DNA of 64,000 bases from Sva-07 sp963698565. Its GTDB lineage: Bacteria > Actinomycetota > Acidimicrobiia > Acidimicrobiales > Ilumatobacteraceae. The position numbers were made by a program, and so were the translations under genes. The notes under the pieces are model-generated. The model was not told the DNA's origin. It saw only the letters and a list, made by a program, of their open reading frames with translations, and ran no database searches. Position 1 is the first letter of the stretch. Every line of letters begins with the position of its first letter. The stretch is from assembly GCA_963698565.1 (NCBI GenBank), contig CAVORH010000039.1:124001-188000 (forward strand), written 5' to 3'. Shown in pieces: positions 51,099 through 59,711 of the stretch.

Positions 51099-52673
51099 AT
51101 GGCATCGGGCCGCGCCGTCGCACTCCTCGCCGCAGGCGCGATCGCGCTCACGGCGTGCGGGGTCGACGTGTCGGTCACGTCCGAACGAGCCGATCGGATC
51201 GTCGCCGACCCGACAACGCTCGACCCGTCCCAGCCACCATCGGTCGGGACGCTGCCGGATCCCGCGACCGACCCGGAAGATCCTCCACCCAGCGCTCCCA
51301 CCACCGAACCGGTCGACCCTGCGACCCCGCCGCCGTCGAGCGTCCCGGTCGATCCGGCCGCGATCGACTTCGGACCGGACAAGCCACCCCGTGCCTACGA
51401 CGACTTCCTCCTCGCGGTGATGACCGACCTCCAACTGTGGTGGGAGGTCGAGTACCCGACGATCTACGGCACCAGCTTCCGCCGGCTCGAGGGCAAGGTC
51501 TACGCCGCCTATCCGAGCCGTCCCGATGATCTCCCCGGCTGCGGGTCGCCGAGCACGACCTACGAGGAGGTGAGTCAGTACGTCGCGTTCTACTGCGGCG
51601 TCGGCGACTTCATGGTCTACGACGACAGCGCCGACGGCCTGCTCGCGGAACTCCAGAGCGACTACGGCTTCGGCACGATCGGGACGGTGCTCGCACACGA
51701 GTTCGGCCACGCGATCCAGCTCCGCGCAGGCAACCTCGATCGGGCGCTGCCCACGATCCTCACCGAGCAACAGGCCGACTGCTTCGCCGGCGCCTGGTCG
51801 GCGCGTGTCGCCCGCGGCGAGTCACCGGTGCTGCGCTACTCGGACGCCGATGTCCGCGCCGGGCTGATCGCCATGACGAAGGTGAGCGATCCGGTCGGGA
51901 TCGACCAGTTCGTCGAAGGTGGTCACGGCTCCGGTTTCGACCGCGTCGGCGCGTTCCAGGTCGGCTTCGCCGGGGGGCCCGCTCGCTGCGCGGAGATCCT
52001 CGACGAGCCGCTCCCGCTCGTGCCGAATCAGTTCACGACCGCCGACGCGGCCAACGGGGGCGACGCGGCCTTCGGCTACGGCGACGGCGAGCTCCTGGCG
52101 TTCCTCCCCGAAGACCTCAACCTGTACTGGGATCAGGAACTCGCTCGCCAGATCCCGAGGCTCGACGCCTTGTCGCTCGTGGTGGTCCGTTCGGCCGACG
52201 ACGTCCGGTGCAGCGATCTTCGTGGCGACCTCACCCGTGGCGCGGCACTGTGCGTCTCGACCGACGAGGTCTACTTCAACGAACCGGCGGCCCTCGATCT
52301 GTACCGGTCGCTCGGCGACTTCTCGGTCGGCTACGTCCTGGGCCTCGCCTGGGGTGAGGCGGTCCAGGTCGCGCTCGGGTCCGATCTCACCGGCGAAGCC
52401 CGTGCGCTGCTCAACGACTGTCTCACCGGTGGCTGGGTACAGACGGTGATCCCGGTGGCCGACGGCCAGGGGTTCCTGAGGCTGCCGACACCTCGGCTCG
52501 AAGCACGCCAGTCGAGCGTCTCGGCGGGCGACCTCGACGAGGCGATCCAGACCGTGCTCCTCGTCGCCGACCTCGACAGCAACGCCAACGTGGTGGGCAG
52601 CGCGTTCGAGAAGATCGCGGCGTTGCGCACCGGCGTGCTCGACGGCACCGACGCCTGCCTCGCACAGCTCTGA
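51099..52673 (+). CDS. Secreted zinc metallopeptidase-like lipoprotein (YpfJ type)
   Basis: This 524-residue exported protein has lipobox ALTAC (Cys20), a Pro/Asp-rich linker to about residue 90, then a metallopeptidase domain. LAHEFGHAIQLRAG holds the HExxH zinc site (200-204), and TEQQADCFAGAWS supplies the third ligand region (223-227). This is the pattern of the neutral zinc metallopeptidases related to YpfJ. Five or more cysteines in the mature part suggest disulphides. The C-terminal half (about 300-520) continues without a recognised domain. It stands alone, divergent from the liv cluster. Confidence 0.82.
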   Translation: MASGRAVALLAAGAIALTACGVDVSVTSERADRIVADPTTLDPSQPPSVGTLPDPATDPEDPPPSAPTTEPVDPATPPPSSVPVDPAAIDFGPDKPPRAYDDFLLAVMTDLQLWWEVEYPTIYGTSFRRLEGKVYAAYPSRPDDLPGCGSPSTTYEEVSQYVAFYCGVGDFMVYDDSADGLLAELQSDYGFGTIGTVLAHEFGHAIQLRAGNLDRALPTILTEQQADCFAGAWSARVARGESPVLRYSDADVRAGLIAMTKVSDPVGIDQFVEGGHGSGFDRVGAFQVGFAGGPARCAEILDEPLPLVPNQFTTADAANGGDAAFGYGDGELLAFLPEDLNLYWDQELARQIPRLDALSLVVVRSADDVRCSDLRGDLTRGAALCVSTDEVYFNEPAALDLYRSLGDFSVGYVLGLAWGEAVQVALGSDLTGEARALLNDCLTGGWVQTVIPVADGQGFLRLPTPRLEARQSSVSAGDLDEAIQTVLLVADLDSNANVVGSAFEKIAALRTGVLDGTDACLAQL

Positions 52674-52685
52674 GCGGGCCGCCGC

Positions 52686-53660
52686 TCAGGGCGAGTGGGA
52701 GCGACCGAGCCAGGAAGCGAGCAGGGCGCTGAGTTCGACGGGGCGATCGCCCTGGACGCTGTGGCCGGCGCCGTCGACCACCTCGACCGTGAGCGCCGGT
52801 TGACGGCGTCGGGCCTCGGCGACGTCGTCGTCGTCGACCACGGGAGACAGCGAGCCGCGCACGAGCATCAGCGGGCACGCGATCGCCTCGAAGTGATCCC
52901 AGAGCGGCGACGGCCCGTCGGCCGGTGGGGCATCGTCCGACACCGCATCGTCCGCCGCCGTCGGGGGTTGCGTGCTGCGCACCCGGGCGTGGCTGCCCCG
53001 GTCGTAGTTCCACTCCCACGACCCGTCGGGCAGCTGATGGGCGTTGTGGAGGATCCCCCGGCGCAGCGACGACTCCGACCGCGTCGGATTGAACTCCATC
53101 GTGCGGGCGAGCAGATCGTCGAAGCTGGCGAATGCTTGCGGACCGTCGACGAAGTCGGTGACCGCCTTGGTCTTCTGCGCGTTCACTCCCGGGGTGATGT
53201 CGACCATCACGAGCGACCGCACCAGGTGCGGGTGCCGGACGGCGAGTTCCATCGACGTCAGGCCGCCGAGCGACATGCCGACCACCGCCTGCGCATCGGG
53301 GGCGTGGCGCTCGATCACCTGGGCGAGGTCGTCGGCAAGGTTCATCGGCGAGTAGGCACCGTCGGCACGCCAGTCGGAATGGCCGTGCCCCGGGAGGTCG
53401 ACCGCGATCAGCGGGCGGCCGAGTGCCAGCGCGACGGTGTCCCAGGTGTGGGCGTTCTGGGCCCCGCCGTGCACGAGCACCAGCTCCGGTGGCCCATCCC
53501 CCCACTTCAACGAACTCACCGTGCGATCGTCTCCGGCATCGTCACCGGTCACGATCGTGTCGACCCTGACGACGGTGGGGAACTCGGTGATCCCCAGGTC
53601 GAACTCGTCGACGTTCTCGTGGAACAGGCCGAACTCGTCGTAGTCGTGCACGCCGCTCAC
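52686..53660 (-). CDS. Alpha/beta hydrolase
   Basis: This 324-residue soluble alpha/beta-hydrolase fold has LVLVHGGAQNAHTWD (oxyanion His-Gly), IAVDLPGHGHSDW, the nucleophile elbow VVGMSLGGLTSME, the acid strand LVRGSLSPVVDDDD and the late His in VDGAGHSVQGDRP. A lid-like insert lies at about 170-230. The GTG at 53660 is used; it has no clear ribosome site and no -10 at the usual spacing. The substrate is unknown, possibly an ester or lactone. It precedes no recognisable partner. Confidence 0.85.
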   Translation of the reverse strand: MSGVHDYDEFGLFHENVDEFDLGITEFPTVVRVDTIVTGDDAGDDRTVSSLKWGDGPPELVLVHGGAQNAHTWDTVALALGRPLIAVDLPGHGHSDWRADGAYSPMNLADDLAQVIERHAPDAQAVVGMSLGGLTSMELAVRHPHLVRSLVMVDITPGVNAQKTKAVTDFVDGPQAFASFDDLLARTMEFNPTRSESSLRRGILHNAHQLPDGSWEWNYDRGSHARVRSTQPPTAADDAVSDDAPPADGPSPLWDHFEAIACPLMLVRGSLSPVVDDDDVAEARRRQPALTVEVVDGAGHSVQGDRPVELSALLASWLGRSHSP

Positions 53661-53700
53661 GATGACACGGCTCGACGCTGCACGACGAGCCGCACCCCGG

Positions 53701-54855
53701 TCAGCCGTCGGGAGACAGGTCCGCCGCGGGGACCGCCGTGGTCGTCGTGGCAGGGGCCACGGTCGTGGCAGGAGCGACGGTCGTGGCAGGCGCCGTGGTC
53801 GTCGTGGGCGCCACGGTGGTCGACGCCGGAACCGTGGTCGTCGACGCCGGAACCGTCGTGGTCGTGGTGGTGCTCGTCGTGGTGGTCGAGTAGTCCGGGT
53901 CGATGCGGTTGAAGTACGGGGGCTGAGCGCCGTAGTACTCCGGCTCCTTGACACCGTCGAACACGAAGACCTGGTCGCCGATCGTGGTCAGGTCCTGGAA
54001 GGTGGGCGACAGGCTGAGCGGGATGCGGATGCAGCCGTGCGATGCGGGGCGCAACGGCACGTTGAGCGCTCCGTGAACGGCGATGCCGTAGTTGAAGTAC
54101 ACCGGGTCCCACATGCCACCGAGGGAACTCTGGCGCACGCCTTCGACCTCGCGGTCGAAGTTGTACACGCCGCCGGGCGTGATCGACTTGCCGCACTCGC
54201 CGCGCACCAGCGGCTCGTCGCCGGGGTTGTTGTATTCGCCCGGGCTGATCGTGACCTCTTCGCACCACTCCTCGTTGTCGCCGCTCGACATGTGGCTGAT
54301 CATCACGGGTGCATCGTCGTGGAAGACGGCGATCACCTGCTCGGGCAGGTAGACCTCGGTGTGGTTCCGGGTCGAGTCGGGGCGACGGGGCTGGATCACG
54401 AACGGATCCTGCATGTCGGTCCACATGGCCGGCGTGACCAGGCCGTTCGGCTCGTCGAACGGCACACCGAGCACGAGCTTCTCGTAGGCCCACACCGCAC
54501 GCCGGGTCTCGTCGCCGAAGTAGCCGTCGATCGGCCCGGGCCAGAAGCCGAGATCGGTGAGGCGCTGTTGGACCTGGGCGACGTCGTCGCCTGCCATGCC
54601 CTTCGCGAGGTCGCGGGTCAGCTGGGTCTTGACGACCGGTGCGCTCGTCTCGATGGTTTCGATCACCGGGACCGACGGGGGGATCGTGCCGGTCTCGAGG
54701 TTGACCGACTCCGCGGTGACCGCCGGGGACGACGACTCGTCGCTGCCGCCGCCGAGGGCGACGCCGGCGAAAACGACCACGGCGAGGAGGCCCGCAGCAC
54801 CTGCTGCAGGCATCCACTTGCGGGCTTCGGGAGAGAGTCGGGGTCGGTCGTTCAC
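53701..54855 (-). CDS. L,D-transpeptidase with peptidoglycan-binding domain
   Basis: This 384-residue membrane-anchored cell-wall enzyme has one helix at about 16-36 and a PG-binding domain at about 85-140 (DDVAQVQQRLTDLGFWPGPIDGYFGDET). A YkuD catalytic domain carries the HGALNVPLRPASHGCIRI motif, whose Cys is the nucleophile. It forms or remodels 3-3 peptidoglycan cross-links. The last 60 residues are a Thr/Pro/Ala/Val repeat tail (TTTTSTTTTTTVPAS ... TTVAPATT), probably wall-spanning. The start is GTG 54855 (VNDRPRLSPEARK). Downstream of the glycosyltransferase by 142 bases. Confidence 0.85.
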   Translation of the reverse strand: MNDRPRLSPEARKWMPAAGAAGLLAVVVFAGVALGGGSDESSSPAVTAESVNLETGTIPPSVPVIETIETSAPVVKTQLTRDLAKGMAGDDVAQVQQRLTDLGFWPGPIDGYFGDETRRAVWAYEKLVLGVPFDEPNGLVTPAMWTDMQDPFVIQPRRPDSTRNHTEVYLPEQVIAVFHDDAPVMISHMSSGDNEEWCEEVTISPGEYNNPGDEPLVRGECGKSITPGGVYNFDREVEGVRQSSLGGMWDPVYFNYGIAVHGALNVPLRPASHGCIRIPLSLSPTFQDLTTIGDQVFVFDGVKEPEYYGAQPPYFNRIDPDYSTTTTSTTTTTTVPASTTTVPASTTVAPTTTTAPATTVAPATTVAPATTTTAVPAADLSPDG

Positions 54856-54997
54856 GGGGCGGGTGCTCGGTGTCAGGGGGGCCGACCGGCAGCGGCTGAG
54901 GCAAAGCTACCAAGGCGAACAGCCCGCCGGGCCGCGGCTCCGCCAACTGTTCGAATCCGTTCAGGATTCCGGTTCGGCGGCTGCCGACAACGGCGGC

Positions 54998-55765
54998 TCA
55001 GGAGCGCTGGACCACCGGCTCGATGTCCTCGAGGTCGCCCCGCAGCTCCCACATCTCCCTGAGGATCGTGGTGATCACGGAGGGTGAGCTGAGCGTCGAC
55101 ACACCGCGCGTCCGGGGGAAGTAGTCGACGCCGAACTGGAGCATCTCGTAGCCGAGCCGGGTGGCGCGGATCACGAGTTCGGCGTCGATGAACGACCCCT
55201 CGCTGCGCAGCTCGACGTGGTCGAACACCCGGGCCCGGCACAGCTTGAACGCGAAGTTGATGTCGCGGGCCTTGACGTCGAACAGGGTGCGGATCAGCAG
55301 GTTGTAGACGAAGGTGTACACCGAGCGGAGATAGCCCTCGCCGGTGCGGTCGAAGCGGTAGGCGCTCACGATGTCGGCGTCGTAGTCGCGCAACAGGCGA
55401 ACAGCCCGCGGGAGCTCGGCCATGTCGAAGGGGAGATCGGCGTCCGTGTAGAGGATCAGGTCGCCGGTGGCAGTGGCGAACCCGGTCTTGATCGCGCCGC
55501 CGAGCTTGCGGTTGACGGGGTGGTGCACCACGCGGACCCGGGGGTCCTCGAGCGCGAGTCGGTCGGCGATCTCCCCGGTCGAATCGGTCGAGGCGTCGTC
55601 GACCACGATCAGCTCGTAGTCGCCGATGTCGCCCGACGCGACGAGGCGTTCACACGCCCGTCGACCGGCGGTGAGGGCACGTTGGATGTACTCCTCTTCG
55701 TTCCACATGGGATAGAAGATCGAGAGCTTCTCGAACGGCTCACCGATCGTGGTGTCGACAGGCAT
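54998..55765 (-). CDS. Family 2 glycosyltransferase (dolichol-phosphate mannosyltransferase-like)
   Basis: This 255-residue GT-A enzyme has IFYPMWNEEEYIQRAL, LIVVDDASTDSTGEIAD (the VDD donor motif) and GAIKTGFATATGDLILYTDADLPFD (DxD metal site). YRFDRTGEGYLRSVYTFVYNLLIR and KARDINFAFKLCRARVFD resemble polyprenyl-phosphate mannosyl/glucosyltransferases. There are no C-terminal membrane helices, so it may act on a carrier lipid at the membrane surface. ATG 55765 has a TACCCT element 8 bases upstream. Confidence 0.85.
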   Translation of the reverse strand: MPVDTTIGEPFEKLSIFYPMWNEEEYIQRALTAGRRACERLVASGDIGDYELIVVDDASTDSTGEIADRLALEDPRVRVVHHPVNRKLGGAIKTGFATATGDLILYTDADLPFDMAELPRAVRLLRDYDADIVSAYRFDRTGEGYLRSVYTFVYNLLIRTLFDVKARDINFAFKLCRARVFDHVELRSEGSFIDAELVIRATRLGYEMLQFGVDYFPRTRGVSTLSSPSVITTILREMWELRGDLEDIEPVVQRS

Positions 55766-55773
55766 TCCGTCGC

Positions 55774-55779
55774 AGGGTA
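55774..55779 (-). promoter_or_regulatory. -10 element (TACCCT) for glycosyltransferase
   Basis: On the minus strand TACCCT ends 8 bases before the ATG at 55765. Confidence 0.4.
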
Positions 55780-55839
55780 GCTGGCGGCCGGGGCCGGTCC
55801 GCTTCGGCGGCTCGCGTCGCCTCGGCGGGCGCGGGCCCG

Positions 55840-55845
55840 TAGTGT
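55840..55845 (+). promoter_or_regulatory. -10 element (TAGTGT) for membrane-protein gene
   Basis: TAGTGT ends 8 bases before the GTG at 55854. Confidence 0.4.
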
Positions 55846-55853
55846 GCTGCATC

Positions 55854-56408
55854 GTGTCGGATGCGCCCTCACCAGACCTGCCACCTCCGGCACCGCCGAC
55901 ACCTGCAACATCCGGCACCCCTGCGGCGTTGCCACCGCCCGGCCCGGCAGGGAGCCCCACCGACGTGCTCGACGACGACGGGCGGGAACTCGCTCCCGTC
56001 CGCCGCCCTCACCGGGCCGGCGAGCTGACGACACCGTGGCGCACCGTGCTGGTGGCCACATGGGTCGGCGTGTTCCTCGCCTACCTGGCGGTGTGGAAGG
56101 CGAGCGAGGAGATCGGCATCGCCACGTGGTGGCTCGGCCCCCGATCGAACCCGCAGCCCGTGCTGGTGCGGCTGATCCCGTTCTACGTCGCTGCGGTGTT
56201 CGGGATCCTCGCCAGCTACAACGTGCGGCGGATGCCGTGGATCAGCCTCGGGGGTTCGGTGGTGCTGGCACTGATCGCCGTTCCCGATCTGTCGCGGTCG
56301 GTCGGGTTGGCGACGATCGAGTTCGCGATCGCCGGTGCCGTGGCGTTGGTGTCGGTCGCCTCGTTCACGGGCACGTATCGGGCTGCCGAGCCCGACGCCG
56401 ACCGGTAG
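55854..56408 (+). CDS. Small membrane protein, function unknown
   Basis: This 184-residue protein has a Pro/Ala/Ser-rich N-terminal 45 residues and about four hydrophobic segments from about residue 67: VLVATWVGVFLAYLAVW, LIPFYVAAVFGILASY, WISLGGSVVLALIAV and FAIAGAVALVSVASF. The pattern resembles small uncharacterised actinobacterial membrane proteins. GTG 55854 is the start; it precedes argG by 21 bases, but argG has its own -10, so the two may be separate. No function is suggested. Confidence 0.65.
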   Translation: MSDAPSPDLPPPAPPTPATSGTPAALPPPGPAGSPTDVLDDDGRELAPVRRPHRAGELTTPWRTVLVATWVGVFLAYLAVWKASEEIGIATWWLGPRSNPQPVLVRLIPFYVAAVFGILASYNVRRMPWISLGGSVVLALIAVPDLSRSVGLATIEFAIAGAVALVSVASFTGTYRAAEPDADR

Positions 56409-56415
56409 CGACCGG

Positions 56416-56421
56416 TAGCGT
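56416..56421 (+). promoter_or_regulatory. -10 element (TAGCGT) for argG
   Basis: TAGCGT ends 8 bases before the ATG at 56430 and lies in a 10-bp tandem duplication (56401-56420) that also carries the preceding stop codon. Confidence 0.4.
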
Positions 56422-56429
56422 CCTGGCCC

Positions 56430-57788
56430 ATGCCCGACAGCTCCTCGTCGAACACCGGCGCCTCGAACGCCAAGGTCCTGATGTCACTGCCGGTCGGCGA
56501 GCGCGTGGGAATCGCGTTCTCCGGCGGCCTCGACACCTCGGCCGCGGTCGCCTGGATGCGCGACCGCGGTGCGATCCCGTACACGTACACCGCCGACCTC
56601 GGCCAGTACGACGAACCGGAGCTCGACACCGTCCCCGATCGCGCCAAGGTCTACGGGGCCGAGGAGGCCCGGCTGGTCGACTGCCGCGACGAGCTGGTGC
56701 GCGAGGGCCTGATCGCCCTGCAGTGCGGGGCGTTCCACATCACCACGGCCGGCAAGACCTACTTCAACACCACCCCGCTCGGCCGAGCGGTCACCGGCAC
56801 GCTGCTGGTGCGGGCGATGCAGGACGACGGCGTCGACGTGTGGGGCGACGGGTCGACCTACAAGGGCAACGACATCGAGCGGTTCTACCGCTACGGCCTG
56901 CTCGTCAACCCGAACCTGCGGATCTACAAGCCGTGGCTCGACCCCACGTTCGTGGACGAACTCGGCGGTCGCCAGGGCATGAGCGAGTTCCTCCAGGCCC
57001 GTGACCTCCCGTACCGCGACTCGGTCGAGAAGGCCTACTCGACCGACGCCAACATCTGGGGCGCCACCCACGAGGCGAAGTCGCTCGAGGAACTGGGCAC
57101 GAGCATGGAGATCGTCAAGCCGATCATGGGCGTCGCCCACTGGGATCCGGCGGTCGAGATCGCCACCGAGGACGTCTCGGTGCGTTTCGAGGAGGGCTGG
57201 CCGGTCGCGATCAACGGCGAGACGTTCGCGTCCCCCGTCGACCTCGTGATGGAAGCGAACGCGATCGGCGGTCGCCACGGTCTCGGCATGAGTGACCAGA
57301 TCGAGAACCGCATCATCGAGGCCAAGAGCCGCGGGATCTACGAGGGCCCCGCGCTCGCGCTGCTGCACATCTGCTACGAGCGCCTCGTCACCGGCATCCA
57401 CAACGAGAACACGATCGAGAACTACCGCACGATGGGTCGCCGCCTCGGCCGCCTGTTGTACGAGGGCCGCTGGTTCGACCCACAGAGCCTGATGCTGCGC
57501 GAGCCGCTGCTGCGCTGGGTCGGCTCGGCGATCACGGGCGAGGTGACCGTGCGCCTGCGCCGCGGCGACGACTACTCGATCCTGGACACGGTGAGCGAGA
57601 ACCTCACCTACGAGCCCGATCGCCTGTCGATGGAGCGGGTGGAGGACGCGGCGTTCGGGCCGCTCGACCGCATCGGCCAGTTGACGATGCGCAACCTCGA
57701 CATCACCGACACCCGCAACAAGCTCGACGTGTACCGCCAGGTCGGCTCCCTCGGCCCCGGCGACGTCACCCCCGCCCTCGACCGCTGA
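56430..57788 (+). CDS. argG: Argininosuccinate synthase, long (E. coli-type) class
   Basis: This 452-residue ligase makes argininosuccinate from citrulline and aspartate with ATP. GIAFSGGLDTSAAVAWM is the PP-loop. The GAEEARLVDCRDELVREGL and FHITTAGKTYFNTTPLGRAVT segments are characteristic of the long class. VWGDGSTYKGNDIERFYRYG and STDANIWGATHEAKSLEEL are active-site blocks. The short ArgG of about 400 residues is more usual in actinobacteria, so the long form is a point of interest. No other arg genes are nearby. Transcription is probably leaderless. Confidence 0.93.
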   Translation: MPDSSSSNTGASNAKVLMSLPVGERVGIAFSGGLDTSAAVAWMRDRGAIPYTYTADLGQYDEPELDTVPDRAKVYGAEEARLVDCRDELVREGLIALQCGAFHITTAGKTYFNTTPLGRAVTGTLLVRAMQDDGVDVWGDGSTYKGNDIERFYRYGLLVNPNLRIYKPWLDPTFVDELGGRQGMSEFLQARDLPYRDSVEKAYSTDANIWGATHEAKSLEELGTSMEIVKPIMGVAHWDPAVEIATEDVSVRFEEGWPVAINGETFASPVDLVMEANAIGGRHGLGMSDQIENRIIEAKSRGIYEGPALALLHICYERLVTGIHNENTIENYRTMGRRLGRLLYEGRWFDPQSLMLREPLLRWVGSAITGEVTVRLRRGDDYSILDTVSENLTYEPDRLSMERVEDAAFGPLDRIGQLTMRNLDITDTRNKLDVYRQVGSLGPGDVTPALDR

Positions 57789-57798
57789 CCCCAACCCC

Positions 57799-57847
57799 CT
57801 TCTCGTGAACTCGTCGGGGGATTACTCCCGCACGGGTTCACGAGAAG
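57799..57847. terminator. Terminator hairpin between argG and M20 peptidase
   Basis: The arms CTTCTCGTGAAC (57799-57810) and GTTCACGAGAAG (57836-57847) lie between convergent genes. The right arm falls inside the last codons of the M20 peptidase, so its C-terminal residues (REPVRE) are encoded by terminator sequence. Confidence 0.6.
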
Positions 57848-58952
57848 TGATCTGGTCGACGAGGGCGGCGATCAGGCGGGCACGGTCGGGCATCGTGTCG
57901 ACCACCACGAACTCGTGGTCGGCGTGCGCTCCCCCGCCGACGGCACCGAGCCCGTCGAGCGTCGGCACGCCGACCGCGGCAGTGAAGTTGCCGTCGCTGC
58001 CGCCGCCGACCGCGTAGCCCTCGATCCCGGGGGCCACCGCCACGGCGAGCGGCATCAGGGTGGCCGACGCCGACTCGGGCATCGGCGGGCGGTTGATCGC
58101 CCCGGTCACCTCGATCGTCGAGTCGGGATCGACCGGACACAGCGCCGCCATCGCCGCTTCGACACGATCCTTCTCGTCGGCCGATTCGACACGTACGTCG
58201 ACCTTGATCCGGCCCTGCGCCGGCACGACGTTGTCGGCCGTGCCCGCCGACGCCACCGTCGGGGTGACGGTCGTGCCCACCTCGGGGTGGCCGAGCTCGT
58301 TGATCGCCAACACCTGATGGGCGACCTCGACCAACGCGTTGACGCCCTTCTCGGGCTCGAGGCCGGCATGCGATGCGCGGCCGTGCACGGTGACATCGAA
58401 CGTGCCGCAGCCCTTCCGTCCGGTCTTCAACGCTCCCCCGTCGGCCGATGGCTCGAGCACGAGCACCGCACCGCAGGCCTGTGCCCGCTCCTCGATCAGC
58501 TCGCGCGACGCGCCGGAACCGACCTCCTCGTCAGCGCTGAACAGCAGCTCGACCCCGGAGAGATCGCCGAGCGTTGCGAGCCCGTGGAGGGCCTGCACGA
58601 TGCCGGCGAGCATGTCGAACACGCCCGGCCCGGTCACCCGTCCGTCGGCGACGGTGAACGGCCGGGCGGCGAGGGTGCCGATCGGGAAGACCGTGTCGTG
58701 GTGGCCGAGCAACAGCACCCGGGGCTCACCTCCACCCGACCAGTGCACGTGCGGGCCCGCCGGGCTGTCGACCAGCGTCGCCGGTCGGCCGAGCAGGCGC
58801 TCGATCATGGCTGCGAGGGCCTCGGCGGAGGTCTGCAAGGCGGTCAGGTCGAGCGATGGCGACTCGATCTCGACGAGCGTGCGCAGGTCGTCGAGCATCA
58901 CATCGAGGGACAACGAATCGACGGTCGGGAAGTCGGTCGACGGTGAGCTCAC
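57822..58952 (-). CDS. M20-family metallopeptidase (glutamate carboxypeptidase-like)
   Basis: This 376-residue cytoplasmic dizinc exopeptidase has LLGHHDTVFP (metal His-x-Asp), GPGVFDMLAGIVQAL (second metal region), FSADEEVGSGASRELIE (catalytic Glu pair) and VLEPSADGG. A dimerisation domain at about 185-290 includes RASHAGLEPEKGVNALVEVAHQV. Late His residues are in GGGAHADHEFVVV. The substrate is unknown; relatives release glutamate or cleave acylated amino acids. GTG 58952 has TACGGT 6 bases upstream. Confidence 0.88.
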   Translation of the reverse strand: MSSPSTDFPTVDSLSLDVMLDDLRTLVEIESPSLDLTALQTSAEALAAMIERLLGRPATLVDSPAGPHVHWSGGGEPRVLLLGHHDTVFPIGTLAARPFTVADGRVTGPGVFDMLAGIVQALHGLATLGDLSGVELLFSADEEVGSGASRELIEERAQACGAVLVLEPSADGGALKTGRKGCGTFDVTVHGRASHAGLEPEKGVNALVEVAHQVLAINELGHPEVGTTVTPTVASAGTADNVVPAQGRIKVDVRVESADEKDRVEAAMAALCPVDPDSTIEVTGAINRPPMPESASATLMPLAVAVAPGIEGYAVGGGSDGNFTAAVGVPTLDGLGAVGGGAHADHEFVVVDTMPDRARLIAALVDQITSREPVRE

Positions 58953-58958
58953 GGTTCC

Positions 58959-58964
58959 ACCGTA
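58959..58964 (-). promoter_or_regulatory. -10 element (TACGGT) for M20 peptidase
   Basis: On the minus strand TACGGT ends 6 bases before the GTG at 58952. Confidence 0.45.
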
Positions 58965-59071
58965 TTGCCTGCCGTGCCCTTGGGCCCTGGCCAACGCGGC
59001 CGACGTGTGATTGGTTGGAGTCGAGGGCCGACATCGAGCCCGGCCCGGACAGCGAAACGGGAGCAGGAACC

Positions 59072-59644
59072 ATGACCGATGACGTCAACGACAGCGAGCG
59101 ATTCTCCCCCGACGACCTCGCCGCCCACGCCGAACACGACCACATCGCCGCCGTGTTCCCCGACCGCGACACCGCCACGGCAGCGATCGAACACCTGCGA
59201 TCGTTGGGTCTCGGAAGCGAGCACCTCGGCGTCGCAGTCCACGGCGACGACTCGGTCGTGTTCGAACACGACGAGGATCGCGATCTGGTGCATGACACCG
59301 AGGTCGGCGCCCTCGTCGGTGCACCGATCGGAATCATCGCCGGGGTTGCACTCGCCGGCTTGGTCGTGCCGGGGATCGGCCTGATCGGTCTCGGCGGCAT
59401 GTTCGCGCTCGCCGGGGCGTCGGCGCTGTGGGGCGGATTGATCGGTGGATACGTCGGCGCCGCCGCCGGCGACGAGGGCTGGAACGCCCACCGCGACCTG
59501 ACCTACACCGCGCTCGAGCCCGGCGAGGTCCTGGTGGTGGTCTGCAGCCACGGTCACCCCGACACTGCCCGCGACGTGATGGAACAGCACTCGGGCCGGA
59601 TCCGCCCGATCGAGTCGGACCACCTGGGGCGCCACGGTGGATGA
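59072..59644 (+). CDS. Stress-type protein with glycine-zipper membrane hairpin
   Basis: This 190-residue protein has a soluble alpha/beta start (HIAAVFPDRDTATAAIEHLRSLG) like the general-stress-protein 17M/DUF1269 fold. Two Gly/Ala-rich hydrophobic segments at about 74-132 follow (VGALVGAPIGIIAGVALAGLVV, GLGGMFALAGASALWGGLIGGYVGAAAG), then a second soluble part (EVLVVVCSHGHPDTARDVMEQH). This resembles general-stress or glycine-zipper proteins. GGAGCAGGAACC precedes the ATG at 59072. Function unknown; upstream of a ZIP transporter by 67 bases. Confidence 0.75.
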   Translation: MTDDVNDSERFSPDDLAAHAEHDHIAAVFPDRDTATAAIEHLRSLGLGSEHLGVAVHGDDSVVFEHDEDRDLVHDTEVGALVGAPIGIIAGVALAGLVVPGIGLIGLGGMFALAGASALWGGLIGGYVGAAAGDEGWNAHRDLTYTALEPGEVLVVVCSHGHPDTARDVMEQHSGRIRPIESDHLGRHGG

Positions 59645-59711
59645 CCCGCCTCCCGCGTCGGAGCAGGCGGTGGAGGTCGAGGACCGCCAGGGCTGTTGAT
59701 CGGACCCGGCG

